From contig NC_091208.1 of assembly GCF_040958095.1 (NCBI RefSeq), forward strand, positions 5,363,061-5,427,060: 64,000 nt of DNA, written 5' to 3'. The notes beneath the pieces are model-generated. The model ran no database searches. It had not been told where the DNA came from and saw only the letters and a list, made by a program, of their open reading frames with translations. Below are positions 35,936 through 48,362 of this stretch, piece after piece; position 1 is the first letter of the stretch, and every line of letters begins with the position of its first letter. Source of the DNA: Procambarus clarkii. Its lineage: Eukaryota > Arthropoda > Malacostraca > Decapoda > Cambaridae. The translations under genes were made by a program, and so were the position numbers.

Positions 35936-36596
35936 CTAGCAGGCAATTATTTGTTTTTATTCTTTGTGAATATTTATTTTCTATTTTTTGTCACTTCAGT
36001 ATTTATGATTATGATTCTAAGTGGGCTGTATATTTGACTCAACCTGCCAGAATTTATCTGCACAGAGTTTGAAGGGATATTTATAGCTTATACTACAATG
36101 GGCGGTGTTATAATCCCAGTCAGCCGAAAAACGAGTCTCTCCTCTGAGAATTATTCTATCAGGCCTGACCTGACTAGGAGGTTGGAGATATACAGACATG
36201 AAGGTTCATATGTAAAAATAATTGGGTAAATTTTACAGAGAGTTTAAGATAATGGGCAGTGAATAAGAAAATAAGTAAATGACTTGACACAAGATGTGGA
36301 GAATTTGGTGGAGGTGTGAGGCTCGCTTAGAGAGGAGCTTAGTCACTTCAGTACCAGACATCGTGAGAGGAAGCTGCGCTCCATTTGAGCTCCCGTTGGA
36401 GAGGATCCCCTGTTGGATATACCTTCAAGAGAAAGAAAGTGTGCAGACGTTCCAGCTGTGGAATCGAGCTGGTAACGTGAGGTCTCAAGTCCTGGACGGC
36501 AAGGAGAGTTTGTTAAGCCGCCCAGAGACATTATCGTGGGCCATGGGAGCGCCCTGATCTGACTCCGTCAGAGGGAGAGCGCCCTCGACTAGCCAA
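35936..36596. other. Spacer, nothing recognised
   Basis: No gene or repeat family recognised; short frames only. Confidence 0.4.
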
Positions 36597-37110
36597 TCTG
36601 TGGTAAGCACGATTTTACGCCAGTTTATAGTGATTACTTGTATTTGGTCGTGTGTCCAGCGACAGTAACGAATGTTTATTGATAAGTTAGACATGTTTTG
36701 GTAAGGCAGAAGGCCTAAAATAAGAGAGTGGAGATGGAAGAACGTCCTGGAGGACGGAGCGACGTCCGTCTCCTCTTCGCGCTGGCAGATGACTGAGGGA
36801 GCCCAGCTCCTGGCGGGGTAGCTGCCTATAGGGCCGCCTGGTCAGGCGGAGAATGGACCAGCACAAACGGGGGAGTCCACTCTCACAGTATGTAGAGAGC
36901 AGATAGATGTTGAATGCAAACATATTGTGTGGATTATTTCGTCTATGTATTTATAAGGAAACGTTTTTATTGGCGTGTCAATGGGTTGCAGGTTTGTCTA
37001 GGGAAGAAGTTGTTGAGAACTTCGAAGCCAGCACAGAGGGAGTAGTTGATGAGACTCCAAGGTGGTGGAAATTACTGAGCTCTGTGGGAGAGCAGCCATA
37101 CAGTGAGGAA
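36597..37110 (+). repeat. Dispersed repeat, copy A
   Basis: Homologous with indels to 49675-50130. Shared landmarks: AAAATAAGAGAGTGGAGATG / AAAATAAGAGAGTAGAGATA, GATGACTGAGGGAG, and TGGGTTGCAGGTTTGTCTAG / TGGATTTGCAGGTCTGTGTG. Non-coding; possibly part of a long LTR. Confidence 0.65.
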
Positions 37111-37171
37111 GAGAACCTCAAGCTGTGAGAAGAGGAGTAGTGGAATGAAGTTTCTCAAGTTATTGTGATAC

Positions 37172-37327
37172 CAGTGGTGAAGTACCATTGTTGATCAAGG
37201 AAGACCTCATGGTGTAGCAGCCAGGAGAGCTGTGGAGGACCCTAGTAGAAGTGGTGAAGCACCATAGTTGATCAAGGAAGACTTCATGGTATAGCAGCCT
37301 GGAAGAGCTGTGGAGGACCCTGGTAGA
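37172..37327 (+). repeat. Tandem duplication of about 77 bp
   Basis: Two adjacent copies around GTTGATCAAGGAAGAC and GAGCTGTGGAGGACCCT. Confidence 0.85.
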
Positions 37328-39034
37328 TAAACCCGGAAGAACCTGAAGATGTCAGGGTAGTGAACTTCCAGATGTGGAAGGGAAGTTCTGGTTGATTACT
37401 TGTAGGGAGTTGGTAGAGTGTTTGGTTGTCATTAGCGTGCAAGACGCAGTGAAAGGTGAGTGATTGTTTGCCATTTTTGTGCCAAGGAGTACTTATACTG
37501 AAGTATAGAGTTACAGCCGTAGGATGGAATACCTACAGAGACATACATATGTGTTCTAGGACTGATAGGATGATCGATTGATCATTGTTGTATATCAAGG
37601 AACATTTATACTAATATTTATGTTATTGCATTCATACGCTGATTTTCCTTGTATGTGTTTATAGATATATATATTCTCTTGCTGATAGTGCAACATTGTG
37701 TTATAAGACTTGACCTACTTGAGGAGGTTGGTAATATTAGGTGGTGAATCAGGAGATTGGATACCACTTGATAAGCAGATGATAGAGTTCTGATGGTGTT
37801 GGAGTGCAACCTGACTGAAATAGTATAGTGTAGGATTCATTATTATTATTATTATATGTGTGTATGTATTGTGTATGAGCTTTGTCCAGTAAATATATTC
37901 AAATTTGTTGGTGTTTGCCCTTGTCTTAGTGAGGCTTGCCAGGAAGTAGGAAACAAGGAGAGAGACAGAAAGAACCAAGAGCCACAGCTGTGGACAGGGT
38001 AGAATGGAATAATCAATAAAATAAGGGGGATTGAGATCATATCACATAAGGAGAGAGTGGGGAGTCACAGCGGCTCGAGTGGGTGTGTGCACGTGACAAC
38101 GAGGCCAAGTATTGGAGCCACATCACCTAAACATGTGATGTTGAGCCCCTCTCCAAGAGCCAGAAGCACCCAGGGTGATCTCCTGGTAAAGTATAAGCAC
38201 TCTACCGAGTTTTGGGTTGGGTTGTCCATAAAGAAGGATCAACAACACACAACACCCAATCACGATAGTGGACATATAATAAGCTACAAATATTTACCTT
38301 ATTACTAATATAAATTATACCACATATGGTGGTAATTAGACTACATTGGTTAGTATTACTCTATCTTATAATTATATTAGTATACAACTTAGTGTGCCTC
38401 AGCTGTGTGGTTGATATGGCCTGATAAGCAGCGTGATAGCTGTTAGTGTGTAGCACATGTAGACTCCAGAAACTATGTAATGGCGGCTTGGCATCTGTGG
38501 AGCAGCTAGGGTATTAAAGCACACAAGTTGTGCTGGTCAGCTCACCTCAGTATCTTCCTCCCTTGAACCACGCCTGTAAATAAATTACAGATAACTAAAC
38601 TGCATTCACAAATGGGTTATAACAAAGAAACTATGGTAATAGTAAAAACCAGGATTACCCTGGTTTTTGTTTTCTGGTATATCATAACCGGTAAACGTGC
38701 ACACTAATAATAATGATCACTACAATCATATACACTATTTGATTTACCTGATACAATACTTCTCACGGTTGATGTAGATGTTGCTGTGGCTGGTACATTA
38801 TTGGGAGGTTTCAACTGACCTCTGTAGTGCCTCGAATGTGAACCTCAAGAAGACGTTCTGGCGCCTGTCCTATTTGCTTAATCTGAGACAAAGACCCCCC
38901 CCCCCTTCCCTGAGGAGGCGTTGTTCCCACAATGTCTGGTTCCAATACTGTGCCACTTTTCTAAGTTTATTTAACAACTGGCAGGGAGCCAAACTATATG
39001 GTATAATTATTCAGTCCTAGTGAATACTATTTTA
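37328..39034. other. Spacer, nothing recognised
   Basis: AT-rich sequence, small microsatellites (ATT near 37840). No supported gene. Confidence 0.4.
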
Positions 39035-39038
39035 TTAA

Positions 39039-39745
39039 GGGGGACCAGGTATTTTCCAAAACATCTTTAGTTTTCCTAATGCAAATAGTCAAAGTTCCCC
39101 CCCCCCCCAAAAAAAAAATGCAAATTGATCGTGTTATTGCTATTATAAAATCAATAAATGAACTTAGGAAACAAAGCTTCCCCCAGATTTTAGAGACTCT
39201 ACATATAAGGTGTAAGTTCATGTAAATTGAATAAAAAATGAAATAGTTATAAGAATTTTTATGTTACTTGAAAATAAATAAGAAAATTATAAAGTCTAAG
39301 GTGCTGCCATCTGTGACTGAGGTTGACATCAACCAATTTCCTACAAAACTGGCACCCTTACAGAGAGGGTTACGTGCAGTCAGGTGTATAAGTTTCTTGC
39401 AAATCGTCCAATAAAAAAAAAAATTATTTTTTTTTTAATAAAAAATTCTTTTTTTTAACTGAATTTTTTATAAAATTAATTATAATTTTTTTTAATATAT
39501 GCTATTGTGATAGCTGAGAGTCATAGACATGATTTCAGTTGACACATGCGTTTGATAATCGTTTTTGACCATTTTTGAAAAATTTTGACACGTAATTCAA
39601 TATTTTTTTCTCCTTTCCTATTTATACTACGATGCTGACACTTGGACCAAGTGAACCCCTTTTCATATACAACAGGTAAAAAAAAAAGTTTGATTGAAAT
39701 CGAATCAGTTTTCATTTTTGGCCTATTTGACTCAGATGACCCCCC
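39039..39745. mobile_element. TTAA-flanked non-autonomous element
   Basis: Bounded by TTAA on both sides (39035-39038 and 39746-39749), with inverted ends GGGGGACC... and ...TGACCCCCC. The interior is AT-rich and non-coding. A related, inverted and rearranged copy lies at 59470-60415. TTAA duplication is the signature of piggyBac-type insertion, but the ends do not let me name the family firmly. Confidence 0.6.
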
Positions 39746-39904
39746 TTAATTTTAAACACAAGATTGGGGTTTAAAAGAATAATTCGAGTTTAATATAAAC
39801 GTGGGTGAATATGGGGTTTATTGTAATGACGTCACGAAATCACCCATTTTCTATAATTTTGTAATGGCTAACTAAAATTTTTAACATATGTGTCGGATTT
39901 CCGA

Positions 39905-40056
39905 CAGATTGTGACCTACTGACGGTTGCTCGTGACCAACTGACGGTTGCTCGTGACCTACTGATGGATGGTTGTAAACTACGGACGTTTTGTCATGACC
40001 TACTGATGGTTAGTTGTGACCTACTGACCGATAGTCGTGACCTACTCATTCAGAGT
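39905..40056. repeat. 21-bp minisatellite, diverged block
   Basis: About seven degenerate units (TGACCTACTGACGGTTGCTC and variants) immediately left of the jockey-type insertion. The array resumes at 40946. Confidence 0.9.
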
Positions 40057-40953
40057 ACTTTGCTTTAGGAGGTCAGACCCCACATTGATCCGGTGCATTA
40101 TACTGGTAAGAGACGGGAGACCTTTTAAGGAAAGAGCAACCCTCTAGATCAGGCTCTCTTGCACCTAGCACTGCCTGGGGTGTAAACATTGAGCAGCAAC
40201 GACAAGAGCCACCATGATCTACCGAATCAAGGTACGATTTAGAGGGGACCGGACCCTTACCCGGTCAGAAATCTCGTATTTCTTCAGAACAACAATCAAC
40301 GTTGCACCACTAGAAGTTGTCGTCGATGATGAAGACTCCCTCAACTGTTGTTCAGCAGTGCCGAAGCCGTACAACGTCTATTTGACCCCACCAACCTTAC
40401 TGCTCTCGAGGAGGCGCACATGTTCCTCACCCAACCACGACACTATCTCGCAGCCAGGACTGTTTTTGTAAGGAGAGTGAGCTCCCTCATTTCCGAAAAA
40501 GCTGCGACCGACGTCGCCACCAGTATAAATGAAGATAACTCCACCATGAAGGTAACCTTCACCTCGCCAGAGGAAGCTACCTCTGCTACCACCATCGGCT
40601 TTCGGTGCTCCGGCCTCGCTGGCACACCGCGACAAATCTGCAAAGAACATTACTACCAGCTACGACAATGCTTTAAGTGCTATAGTTATGAGCACTTTAC
40701 GAAACAATGTCCATCTCAGGACCAACGGTGCAGCAAGTGCGCCGAGAATCACCACTTCAAACGATGCACCAACGACTTCCTCCAATGCCTTCTCTGCCAA
40801 GGTGACCATACTGCCGTCTCTGCTGAGTGTCCTCGAAGACGTGAAGAAATACAGAAGATGACCGACGCCAGGCAAGCCAACACCACTCGACGAGAACCAT
40901 CAACATTCAACGTGCAAACCGCCAACTTTCCTCCGTTTCTGGAGGAAAGTTGG
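40057..40953 (+). mobile_element. Jockey-type LINE, 5' end and ORF1 only
   Basis: Inserted in the 21-bp minisatellite. The 5' UTR (from about 40057) and ORF1 start are present, but the copy stops inside ORF1 at a hairpin (40922-40953), after which the minisatellite resumes. LINEs normally lose the 5' end, so loss of the 3' side is unusual. Confidence 0.75.
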
Positions 40954-40959
40954 TCGTGA
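40214..40959 (+). pseudogene. Jockey-type ORF1 (triple zinc-knuckle gag-like protein)
   Basis: Starts MIYRIKVRFRG at 40214 and shifts frame near 40350 into the frame 40348-40959. This carries LTALEEAHMFLTQPRHYL and then three CCHC-type knuckles in tandem (beginning CFKCYSYEHFTKQC, CSKCAENHHFKRC and CLLCQGDHTAVSAEC), the classic arrangement of jockey/R1-group ORF1 proteins that bind element RNA. The last codons are read from hairpin and minisatellite DNA, so the true C-terminus is missing. Confidence 0.82.
40922..40953. repeat. Perfect hairpin at LINE-minisatellite junction
   Basis: Arms CCAACTTTCCTCC (40922-40934) and GGAGGAAAGTTGG (40941-40953) around the loop GTTTCT. The right arm merges into the minisatellite through AGTTGGTCGTGACC. 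Confidence 0.92.
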
Positions 40960-43710
40960 CCTATTGACGGTTGGTCGGGACCTACTGACGGTTGGTTATG
41001 GCCTACTGACGGTTGGTTGTGACCTACTGATGGTTGGTTGTGACCTACTGATGGTTGGTTGTGACCTACTGATGGTTGGTTGTGACCTACTGATGGTTGG
41101 TTGTGACCTACTGACGGTTGGTTGTGACCTACTGATGGTTGGTTGTGACCTACTGATGGTTGGTTGTGACCTACTGACGGTTGGTTGTGACCTACTGACG
41201 GTTGGTCGTGACCTACTGATGGTTGGTTGCGACCTACTGACAGTAGGTCGTGACATACTGACGGTTGGTCATGACCTACTGATGGTTGGTTGTGACCTAC
41301 TGACGGTTGGTTGTGACCTACTGATGGTTGGTTGTGACCTACTGACGGTTGGTTGTGACCTACTGACGGTTGGTTGTGACCTACTAATGGTTGGTCGTGA
41401 CCTACTGATGGTTGGTTGTGACCTACTGACGGTTGGTCGGGACCTACTGACGGTTGGTTATGACCTACTGACGGTTGGTTGTGACCAACTGACGGTTGGT
41501 TATGACCTACTGACGGTTGGTTGTGACCTACTGATGGTTGGTTGTGACCTACTGATGGTTGGTTGTGACCTACTGACGGTTGGTTGTGACCTACTGACGG
41601 TTGGTCGTGACCTACTGATGGTTGGTTGCGACCTACTGACAGTAGGTCGTGACATACTGACGGTTGGTCATGACCTACTGATGGTTGGTTGTGACCTACT
41701 GACGGTTGGTTGTGACCTACTGATGGTTGGTTGTGACCTACTGACGGTTGGTTGTGACCTACTGACGGTTGGTTGTGACCTACTGATGGTTGGTCGTGAC
41801 CTACTGATGGTTGGTTGTGACCTACTGATGGTTGTGACCTACTGATGGTTGGTTGTGACCTACTGACGGTTGGTTGTGACCTACTGATGGTTGGTTGTGA
41901 CCTACTGATGGTTGGTTGTGACCTACTGATGGTTGGTCGTGACCTACTGATGGTTGGTCGTGACCTACTGATGGTTGGTTGTGACCTACTGACAGTAGGT
42001 CGTGACATACTGACGGTTGGTCATGACCTACTGATGGTTGGTCGTGACCTACTGATGGTTGGTTGTGACCTACTGACAGTAGGTCGTGACATACTGACGG
42101 TTGGTCTTGACCTACTGATGGTTGGTTGTGACCTACTGACGGTTGGTTGTGACCTACTGATGGTTGGTTGTGACCTACTGACGGTTGGTCATGACCTACT
42201 GATGGTTGGTTGTGACCTGACGGTTGGTTGTGACCTACTGATGGTTGGTTGTGACCTACTGACGGTTGGTCGTGACTTACTGACGGTTGGTCGTGACCTA
42301 CTGATGGTTGGTTGTGACCTACTGACGGTTGGTTGTGACCTACTGATGGTTGGTTGTGACCTACTGATGGTTGGTTGTGACCTGACGGTTGGTTGTGACC
42401 TACTGATGGTTGGTTGTGACCTACTGACGGTTGGTTGTGACCTACTGATGGTTGGTCGTGACCTACTGACGGTTGGTTGTGACCTGACGGTTGGTCGTGA
42501 CCTACTGATGGTTGGTCGTGACCTACTGATGGTTGGTTGTGACCTACTGACGGTTGGTTGTGACCTGACGGTTGGTCGTGACCTACTGATGGTTGGTCGT
42601 GACCTACTGATGGTTGGTTGTGACCTACTGACGGTTGGTTGTGACCTACTGATGGTTGGTTGTGACCTACTGATGGTTGGTTGTGACCTGACGGTTGGTT
42701 GTGACCTACTGATGGTTGGTCGTGACCTACTGACGGTTGGTTGTGACCTGACGGTTGGTTGTGACCTACTGATGGTTGGTCGTGACCTACTGATGGTTGG
42801 TTGTGACCTACTGATGGTTGGTTGTGACCTGACGGTTGGTCGTGACCTACTGATGGTTGGTCGTGACCTACTGATGGTTGGTTGTGACCTGACGGTTGGT
42901 CGTGACCTACTGATGGTTGGCCGTGACCTACTGATGGTTGGTTGTGACCTGACGGTTGGTCGTGACCTACTGATGGTTGGTTGTGACCTACTCATGGTTG
43001 GTTGTGACCTACTGATGGTTGGTTGTGACCTACTGATGGTTGGTCGTGACCTACTGATGGTTGGTTGTGACCTACTGATGGTTGGTCGTGACCTACTGAT
43101 GGTTGGTTGTGACCTACTGACGGTTGGTCGTGACCTACTGATGGTTGGTTGTGACCTACGCATGGTTGGTTGTGACCTACTGATGGTTGGTTGTGACCTA
43201 CTGATGGTTGGTCGTGACCTACTGATGGTTGGTTGTGACCTACTGATGGTTGGTCGTGACCTACTGATGGTTGGTTGTGACCTACTGATGGTTGGTCGTG
43301 ACCTACTGATGGTTGGTCGTGACCTACTGATGGTTGGTTGTGACCTACTGATGGTTGGTCGTGACCTACTGATGGTTGGTTGTGACCTACTGACGGTTGG
43401 TCGTGACCTACTGATGGTTGGTTGTGACCTACTGATGGTTGGTTGTGACCTACTGATGGTTGGTTGTGACCTACTGACGGTTGGTTGTGACCTACTGACG
43501 GTTGGTCGTGACCTACTGATGGTTGGTTGTGACCTACTGATGGTTGGTTGTGACCTACTGACGGTTGGTCGTTACCCACTGATGGTTGGTTGTGACCTAC
43601 TGACGGTTGGTTGTGACCTACTGACGGTTGGTTGTGACCTACTGATGGTTGGTTGTGACCTACTAACGGTTGGTTGTGACCTACTGACGGTTGATCGTGC
43701 CATCCTGACG
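40946..43710. repeat. 21-bp minisatellite, main array (about 130 copies)
   Basis: Core GACCTACTGATGGTTGG with C/T variants. An 18-bp variant lacking TAC (GTGACCTGACGGTTGG) recurs from about 42210 to 42960. Since 21 and 18 are multiples of three, long frames appear on both strands (7-residue periods DLLMVGC and QPSVGHN). I regard these ORFs as artefacts of periodicity. Minus-strand units contain TAGGTCA. Confidence 0.96.
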
Positions 43711-43728
43711 TGACATACATACTAACTC

Positions 43729-45112
43729 ATTAAAGAGTTAAAGTTTCTTACGGGGAAAATAATTTACGAGATCTTAGAAGTTTCTTAAGAGTTCTTCTAG
43801 GAGAAATTCAAACTTTTTCAGAGATCACGTTTATGAAAATATTTCAGAGTTCATATAATCATGGGAGATTATTTATGAGTGTATCACCGAAATTTGGAAA
43901 AAAAAACCATTATCAGAAAATATTGTCATAGAAGTTTTGTTAAGAAAAATAGACCTCTTAGCAGTAAGTTTGAGTTTTATATCCAGTTTCTACTGTATCA
44001 CCTGTAAAAGAGCAAAAATTATTCAGAGACTATTTGAAGACTGAAATTTACCTAAATTTGACAGAGATTATTTTAGACCCAAATATGATATAAATAAATA
44101 ACAAATAACAGTATGCTGTTAGTTAAAAAAGAATTGAACGAGGCTACACTTGACGTGAAAAAATGATGAAATTGACTATTTTTTAGCTGATTGACGGTGG
44201 ATAAAGTTAGTTATGAACAGTGATGGATAGTTTCCTTTGACTATTTAGTTAAGAGAAAAAGGTCATTTTAGTTTAGAATAGTGTTGATCGAGGTTAATCC
44301 TGACTATTTTTTAGTTGATTGATGAATATTTTAGTTAAAATGAAGAAGATGACTATTTTCAGTTGATTGGACAATTCTTTTAGTTTCCCTTGACTATTTT
44401 TTAGTTGATTTGCGAATGATTTTAGTTAAGGGACGTTAAGAAATGAATGTCTTGGTACATTTGATTTTAAAGAACATGTAAGAGAATTAACACAGTGAAT
44501 ATATGGGGAACATGATAAAGAACATGGAAGAAATGTAAAAAAAAGTTGATGAACACAGTGATAATGCGGGGAATATGAACTTACAGGGAACATGAAAACA
44601 TGATAAGGAACACAGGAAATACAAAGAATGAACACTGAACATGTGAAGAACATGGTAAGAACATTGAGAACATGAATACTGAGTATAAAAGTTGCACAGA
44701 AAACATGTGAGGAACATGACAAAGATCACAGTGAACATACGGGAAAATGACAAAAACACAGAAAAATGAAGAAACTGATGAAAAAAATGAACTGAACATT
44801 CTGTGAACAATTGCGGAACATGGAGGGAACACGGGAAACATGGATGAGAATACGAAGAACACAGTGAATATACAAATACAGTAGGATTATTGAGGGTTTG
44901 GATAAGGTGGGGAATGGGCGAGATGAATAGGGAGGTAAGGGGGAAAGGGCTTTTGGGGAGGTAAAGGAAAGGGAAGGTAAGGGATACGAAGGTAAGGAAG
45001 GGTAAGGTGATTTTTGACCGTGTGATATGAACGTGTGAATGACTAATTACATAGCTAAGTAAATCTCGGAAACTATTTTCCCCCATGAGAAACTTTAACT
45101 CTTTAACTCTTT
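43729..45112. mobile_element. Segment bounded by about 45-bp inverted repeats
   Basis: Left end TTAAAGAGTTAAAGTTTC...GGGGAAAATA (43729-43772) matches the reverse complement of 45063-45112. The segment splits the 21-bp minisatellite (resuming at 45276). Inside are degenerate repeats TGACTATTTTTTAG (44170-44410) and GAACATGA-type purine-rich repeats (44500-44880). No transposase; possibly a non-autonomous foldback element. Confidence 0.6.
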
Positions 45113-45275
45113 AACTTCTTTAACTCCAAATCGGAAATTTATCAAGAAAAAGAGAAGTGCTAAACGAGCTATCAAAAATTTATTAAGAAACCCGAAGGCT
45201 TAATACGGCTCATCCTCCAAAAAAAAAATATATGGCCCGATTAAGCCGTCATCCCTACTACTATGACCTACCTAC

Positions 45276-46072
45276 TGACCATGACCTACTTCCGGTTGGT
45301 TGTGACCTACTGATGGTTGGTTGTGACCTACTGATGGTTGGTTGTGACCTACTTCCGGTTGGTTGTGACCTACTGATGGTTGGTTGTGACCTACTGACGG
45401 TTGGTTGTGACCTACTGACGGTTGGTTGTCACCTACTGACGGTTGGTTGTGACCTACTGACGGTAGGTTGTGACCTACTGACGGTTGGTTGTGACCTACT
45501 GACGGTTGGTTGTGACCTACTGATGGTTGGTTGTGACCTACTTCCGGTTGGTTGTGACCTACTGATGGTTGGTTGTGACCTACTGACGGTTGGTTGTGAC
45601 CTACTGACGGTTGGTTGTGACCTACTTCCGGTTGGTTGTGACCTACTTATGGTTCGTTGTGACGTACTGATGGTTGGTTGTGACCTACTGATGGTTGGTT
45701 GTGACCTACTGACGGTTGGTTGTGACCTACTGATGGTTGGTTGTGACCTACTGATGGTTGGTTGTCACCTACTGATGGTTGGTTGTCACCTACTGACGGT
45801 TGGTTGTCACCTACTGATGGTTGGTTGTGACCTACTGATGGTTGGTTGTCACCTACTGATGGTTGGTTGTGACCTACTGATGGTTGGTTGTCACCTACTG
45901 ATGGTTGGTTGTGACCTACTGATGGTTGGTTGTCACCTACTGATGGTTGGTTGTCACCTACTGACGGTTGGTTGTCACCTACTGACGGTTGGTTGTGACC
46001 TACTAACGGTTGGTTGTGACCTACTGACGGTTGGTTGTGACCTACTGACGGTTGGTTGTGACCTACTGACCA
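45276..46072. repeat. 21-bp minisatellite, right block
   Basis: About 38 copies of the same unit, with private variants (CTTCCGG, TTGTCACC) not seen in the main array. Confidence 0.95.
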
Positions 46073-46084
46073 ACCGATAACTCT

Positions 46085-46660
46085 CAGTGACTACAGAGAA
46101 GTATGGTCCAGTTCTTTATGCTCCGCCTACTAGCCTTGTTGTACCCGTTGCGTTAAACCATCACTATTCTAACAATATCTTTGTCGAACCTTTCCTTTAA
46201 GTTGTATATGGAGGTGGCTTCCACAACTTCTTCCCTAAGTGCCTTCCCCTTGTACCCTGTACTCGTACCACCCGTAGAGTGTGTGAGTATTTCCTTACAT
46301 TCCTTGTACTACTTTCTCTGAACTTAAATAGGGTGTTCTTGTCCACCGGGCCTAGTCCCCTCAGTATCTTGAACGTTGTTATCGTATCCCCTCAATTTCT
46401 TCTGTCCTCCCAGATTTTGCGATTCAGTTCCTTCAGCCTATCCTCGTAATCTAACCATCTAAGCTCTGGCAATAATCCTTAATCAAACCTCTGCCCGCTA
46501 TCAATTTTAGTTTTATGTTTCACAAGGTTTGGCTCCCAAACAGGTGCTGCATATTCAGTACTTGTCAAATAGAAGTTGTGTAGATTGATTTCAACGAGTC
46601 TTAATTTAGGTTTCTAAACGACTTTCTAATGTATACTAGAGTCCCATATGTTGCCAATAT
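46085..46660 (-). pseudogene. CR1-like LINE ORF2 C-terminus remnant
   Basis: Minus-strand translation contains LDYEDRLKELN, EDRRN, a stop, GDTITTFKILRGLGPVDKN and TLFKFRESSTRNVRK. This corresponds to the EDRRVWGDMITTYKILRG region of the LINE at 31971-34808 but from a different, older copy. Several stops. Confidence 0.7.
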
Positions 46661-46744
46661 CACCTCTGGTGTTAGGAATGGTGTCTAACTCATCCTACTT
46701 GTGTGAGCCTCTGGTGTTAGGGGAAGCACACACTGCGAGTGTCA

Positions 46745-46835
46745 GTGTTGTCATTAGTTCACTGTAAGGGTCAATACTTTTGAATGTTATCATTAGTTCA
46801 CTGCGATGGTCATTACCAATGAATAATGTTATTGT
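46745..46835. repeat. Two diverged copies of the 39-bp unit
   Basis: Two units around GTCATTAGTTCACTGTAAGGG and ATCATTAGTTCACTGCGATGG-like sequence, the same unit as the array 1.7 kb downstream. Confidence 0.8.
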
Positions 46836-48289
46836 CGGAAATTCTGACTCCATTATTTGAATTAATCTTGTTTGCGCTCTGAGAACTGATATAGATTTTA
46901 ATATTGAAAGACTTCACTAGCTTCGAAGGACCACCATCTTTGAGAAAAAGTGGAAAACAAAAATGAGCACGTGGATTAATATTGACACTAATACAAGTAG
47001 TATACCTGGTAGTACTGATACTACCAAGAATTAGTGTGCTATGGATCTTAATGGGACTGTCATTTATCCTGAAATAGGAGTCAAATTCTCTTTCACAAAT
47101 TGGGTGGGTACGAGCGCTAAGATACAAATACGTCCTAGCACCAATAATCTAATGCTGGTTCTTCCGTTAGAAAGAAATGTAAATGCATGTTATAGTTCAT
47201 ACACATAGAATCAAATATGAAATGAAGTTAGTAAATAATGGATATCACTCGTAAATGATAAGTAAATGACAATTTTCAATAGAAATCATTCATGTGTTTG
47301 AATGTTAGTACTCTACAAAAAATACTACACTACTAGAAATACAAGGTCAGCTTGGCTGTTCCGTTGATTTGATTGTAAAATGTGGAGCGGTCACGAGGGC
47401 ACACTTGTTGCAACACGTGGCTCGAGCATACACGTGGAATATAGTTATTCTTCCCCTTTATCGCTGCTACCACTCCAGCTGAAAGGAAGATTATATGTAG
47501 AAATTGTCTAGGCTAGAATTAATATGCCACTATTTATGACTGAAAGTGGGAGTCTGGACTCATATAAAACTAATATTGATTATGTTGTTATCGCGTGGTG
47601 TAACGAACGAGCAACCTACACATAAAAATGTTATCAAGTGCACTCTATAACATATATCAGTAGGAAACCAAAGGAACTATGCTCGCCGGAACTTGTGTTG
47701 AATGCAGATGTTGACTTCCACGATCTCTGGCACCCGCTGTTGCATGGATGACGTAACTATGAGTCGTTTAGTGCGAACTCTGCAACACAGTAACTCAGGC
47801 AAGATGGATGCCCACGCTCTTCTCTTTGCTTACACACTGTAAATGGCGCACGGTCTCCTTCTTCCCTCCCCCGATTGCGCATGCGCAGCTCTCGGTAGGT
47901 ACCTCGAGCGTAAATGAATTCATATATTTCAAAGTTAATTAGGGAAGGAAGAGGTTGTGACTAATATTTAAGTCACAATTAAATGTTTTCTGTTATAATA
48001 TATCACCACATAGCGTAAGTCGGTTTATTAAAGCTGCGTAAATAGAGATTTATATAAAGGGGAATTATTTTACCCTTTTAATAATTTCCACTAGAGTGGT
48101 TAATTTTAACTAAATAAGAGAGTTTCAGTAAGCAGTAATGTGCTAAGTATATAAACTTGTTAGTAAGTAATTATCCTTAGTAAAGGGAGTAATATACTGA
48201 ACTCTGTTTAAATTCGACAATATTTGGAAAGTTTCCTGTGGCTGCCTGTCGGAACACGCAGTAAGAAGGATTTGGAAGAATATTGTGCT
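46836..48289. other. Spacer, nothing recognised
   Basis: AT-rich with one GC-rich island-like stretch (47790-47910). No domain found in its short frames. Confidence 0.4.
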
Positions 48290-48362
48290 GTTGTTGTTGT
48301 TGTTAAAGATTCGCTACCTGGAACAAAGTTCCAAGTAGCACGGGTTATGGTGATCCCGTAGG
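48290..48362. repeat. Short interspersed repeat with GTT microsatellite
   Basis: A GTT run followed by GATTCGCTACCTGGAACAAA, GTTCCAAGTAGCACGGGTTA and GATCCCGTAGG. It looks like a common dispersed decapod repeat, but only one copy is in this window. Confidence 0.4.

Noticed and set aside
40749..43720. Long ORFs on both strands (up to 622 codons) with DLLMVGC or QPSVGHN repeats
   Set aside because: They follow the 21-bp minisatellite, exist on both strands at once, and one (40749-42008) runs through the jockey ORF1 in antisense.
44487..45086. 199-codon minus ORF rich in F, S, C and H
   Set aside because: Translation of degenerate GAACATG-type repeats; overlapping frames have the same composition and no domain.
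45232..46080. 282-codon plus-strand ORF
   Set aside because: Pure 21-bp minisatellite translation.
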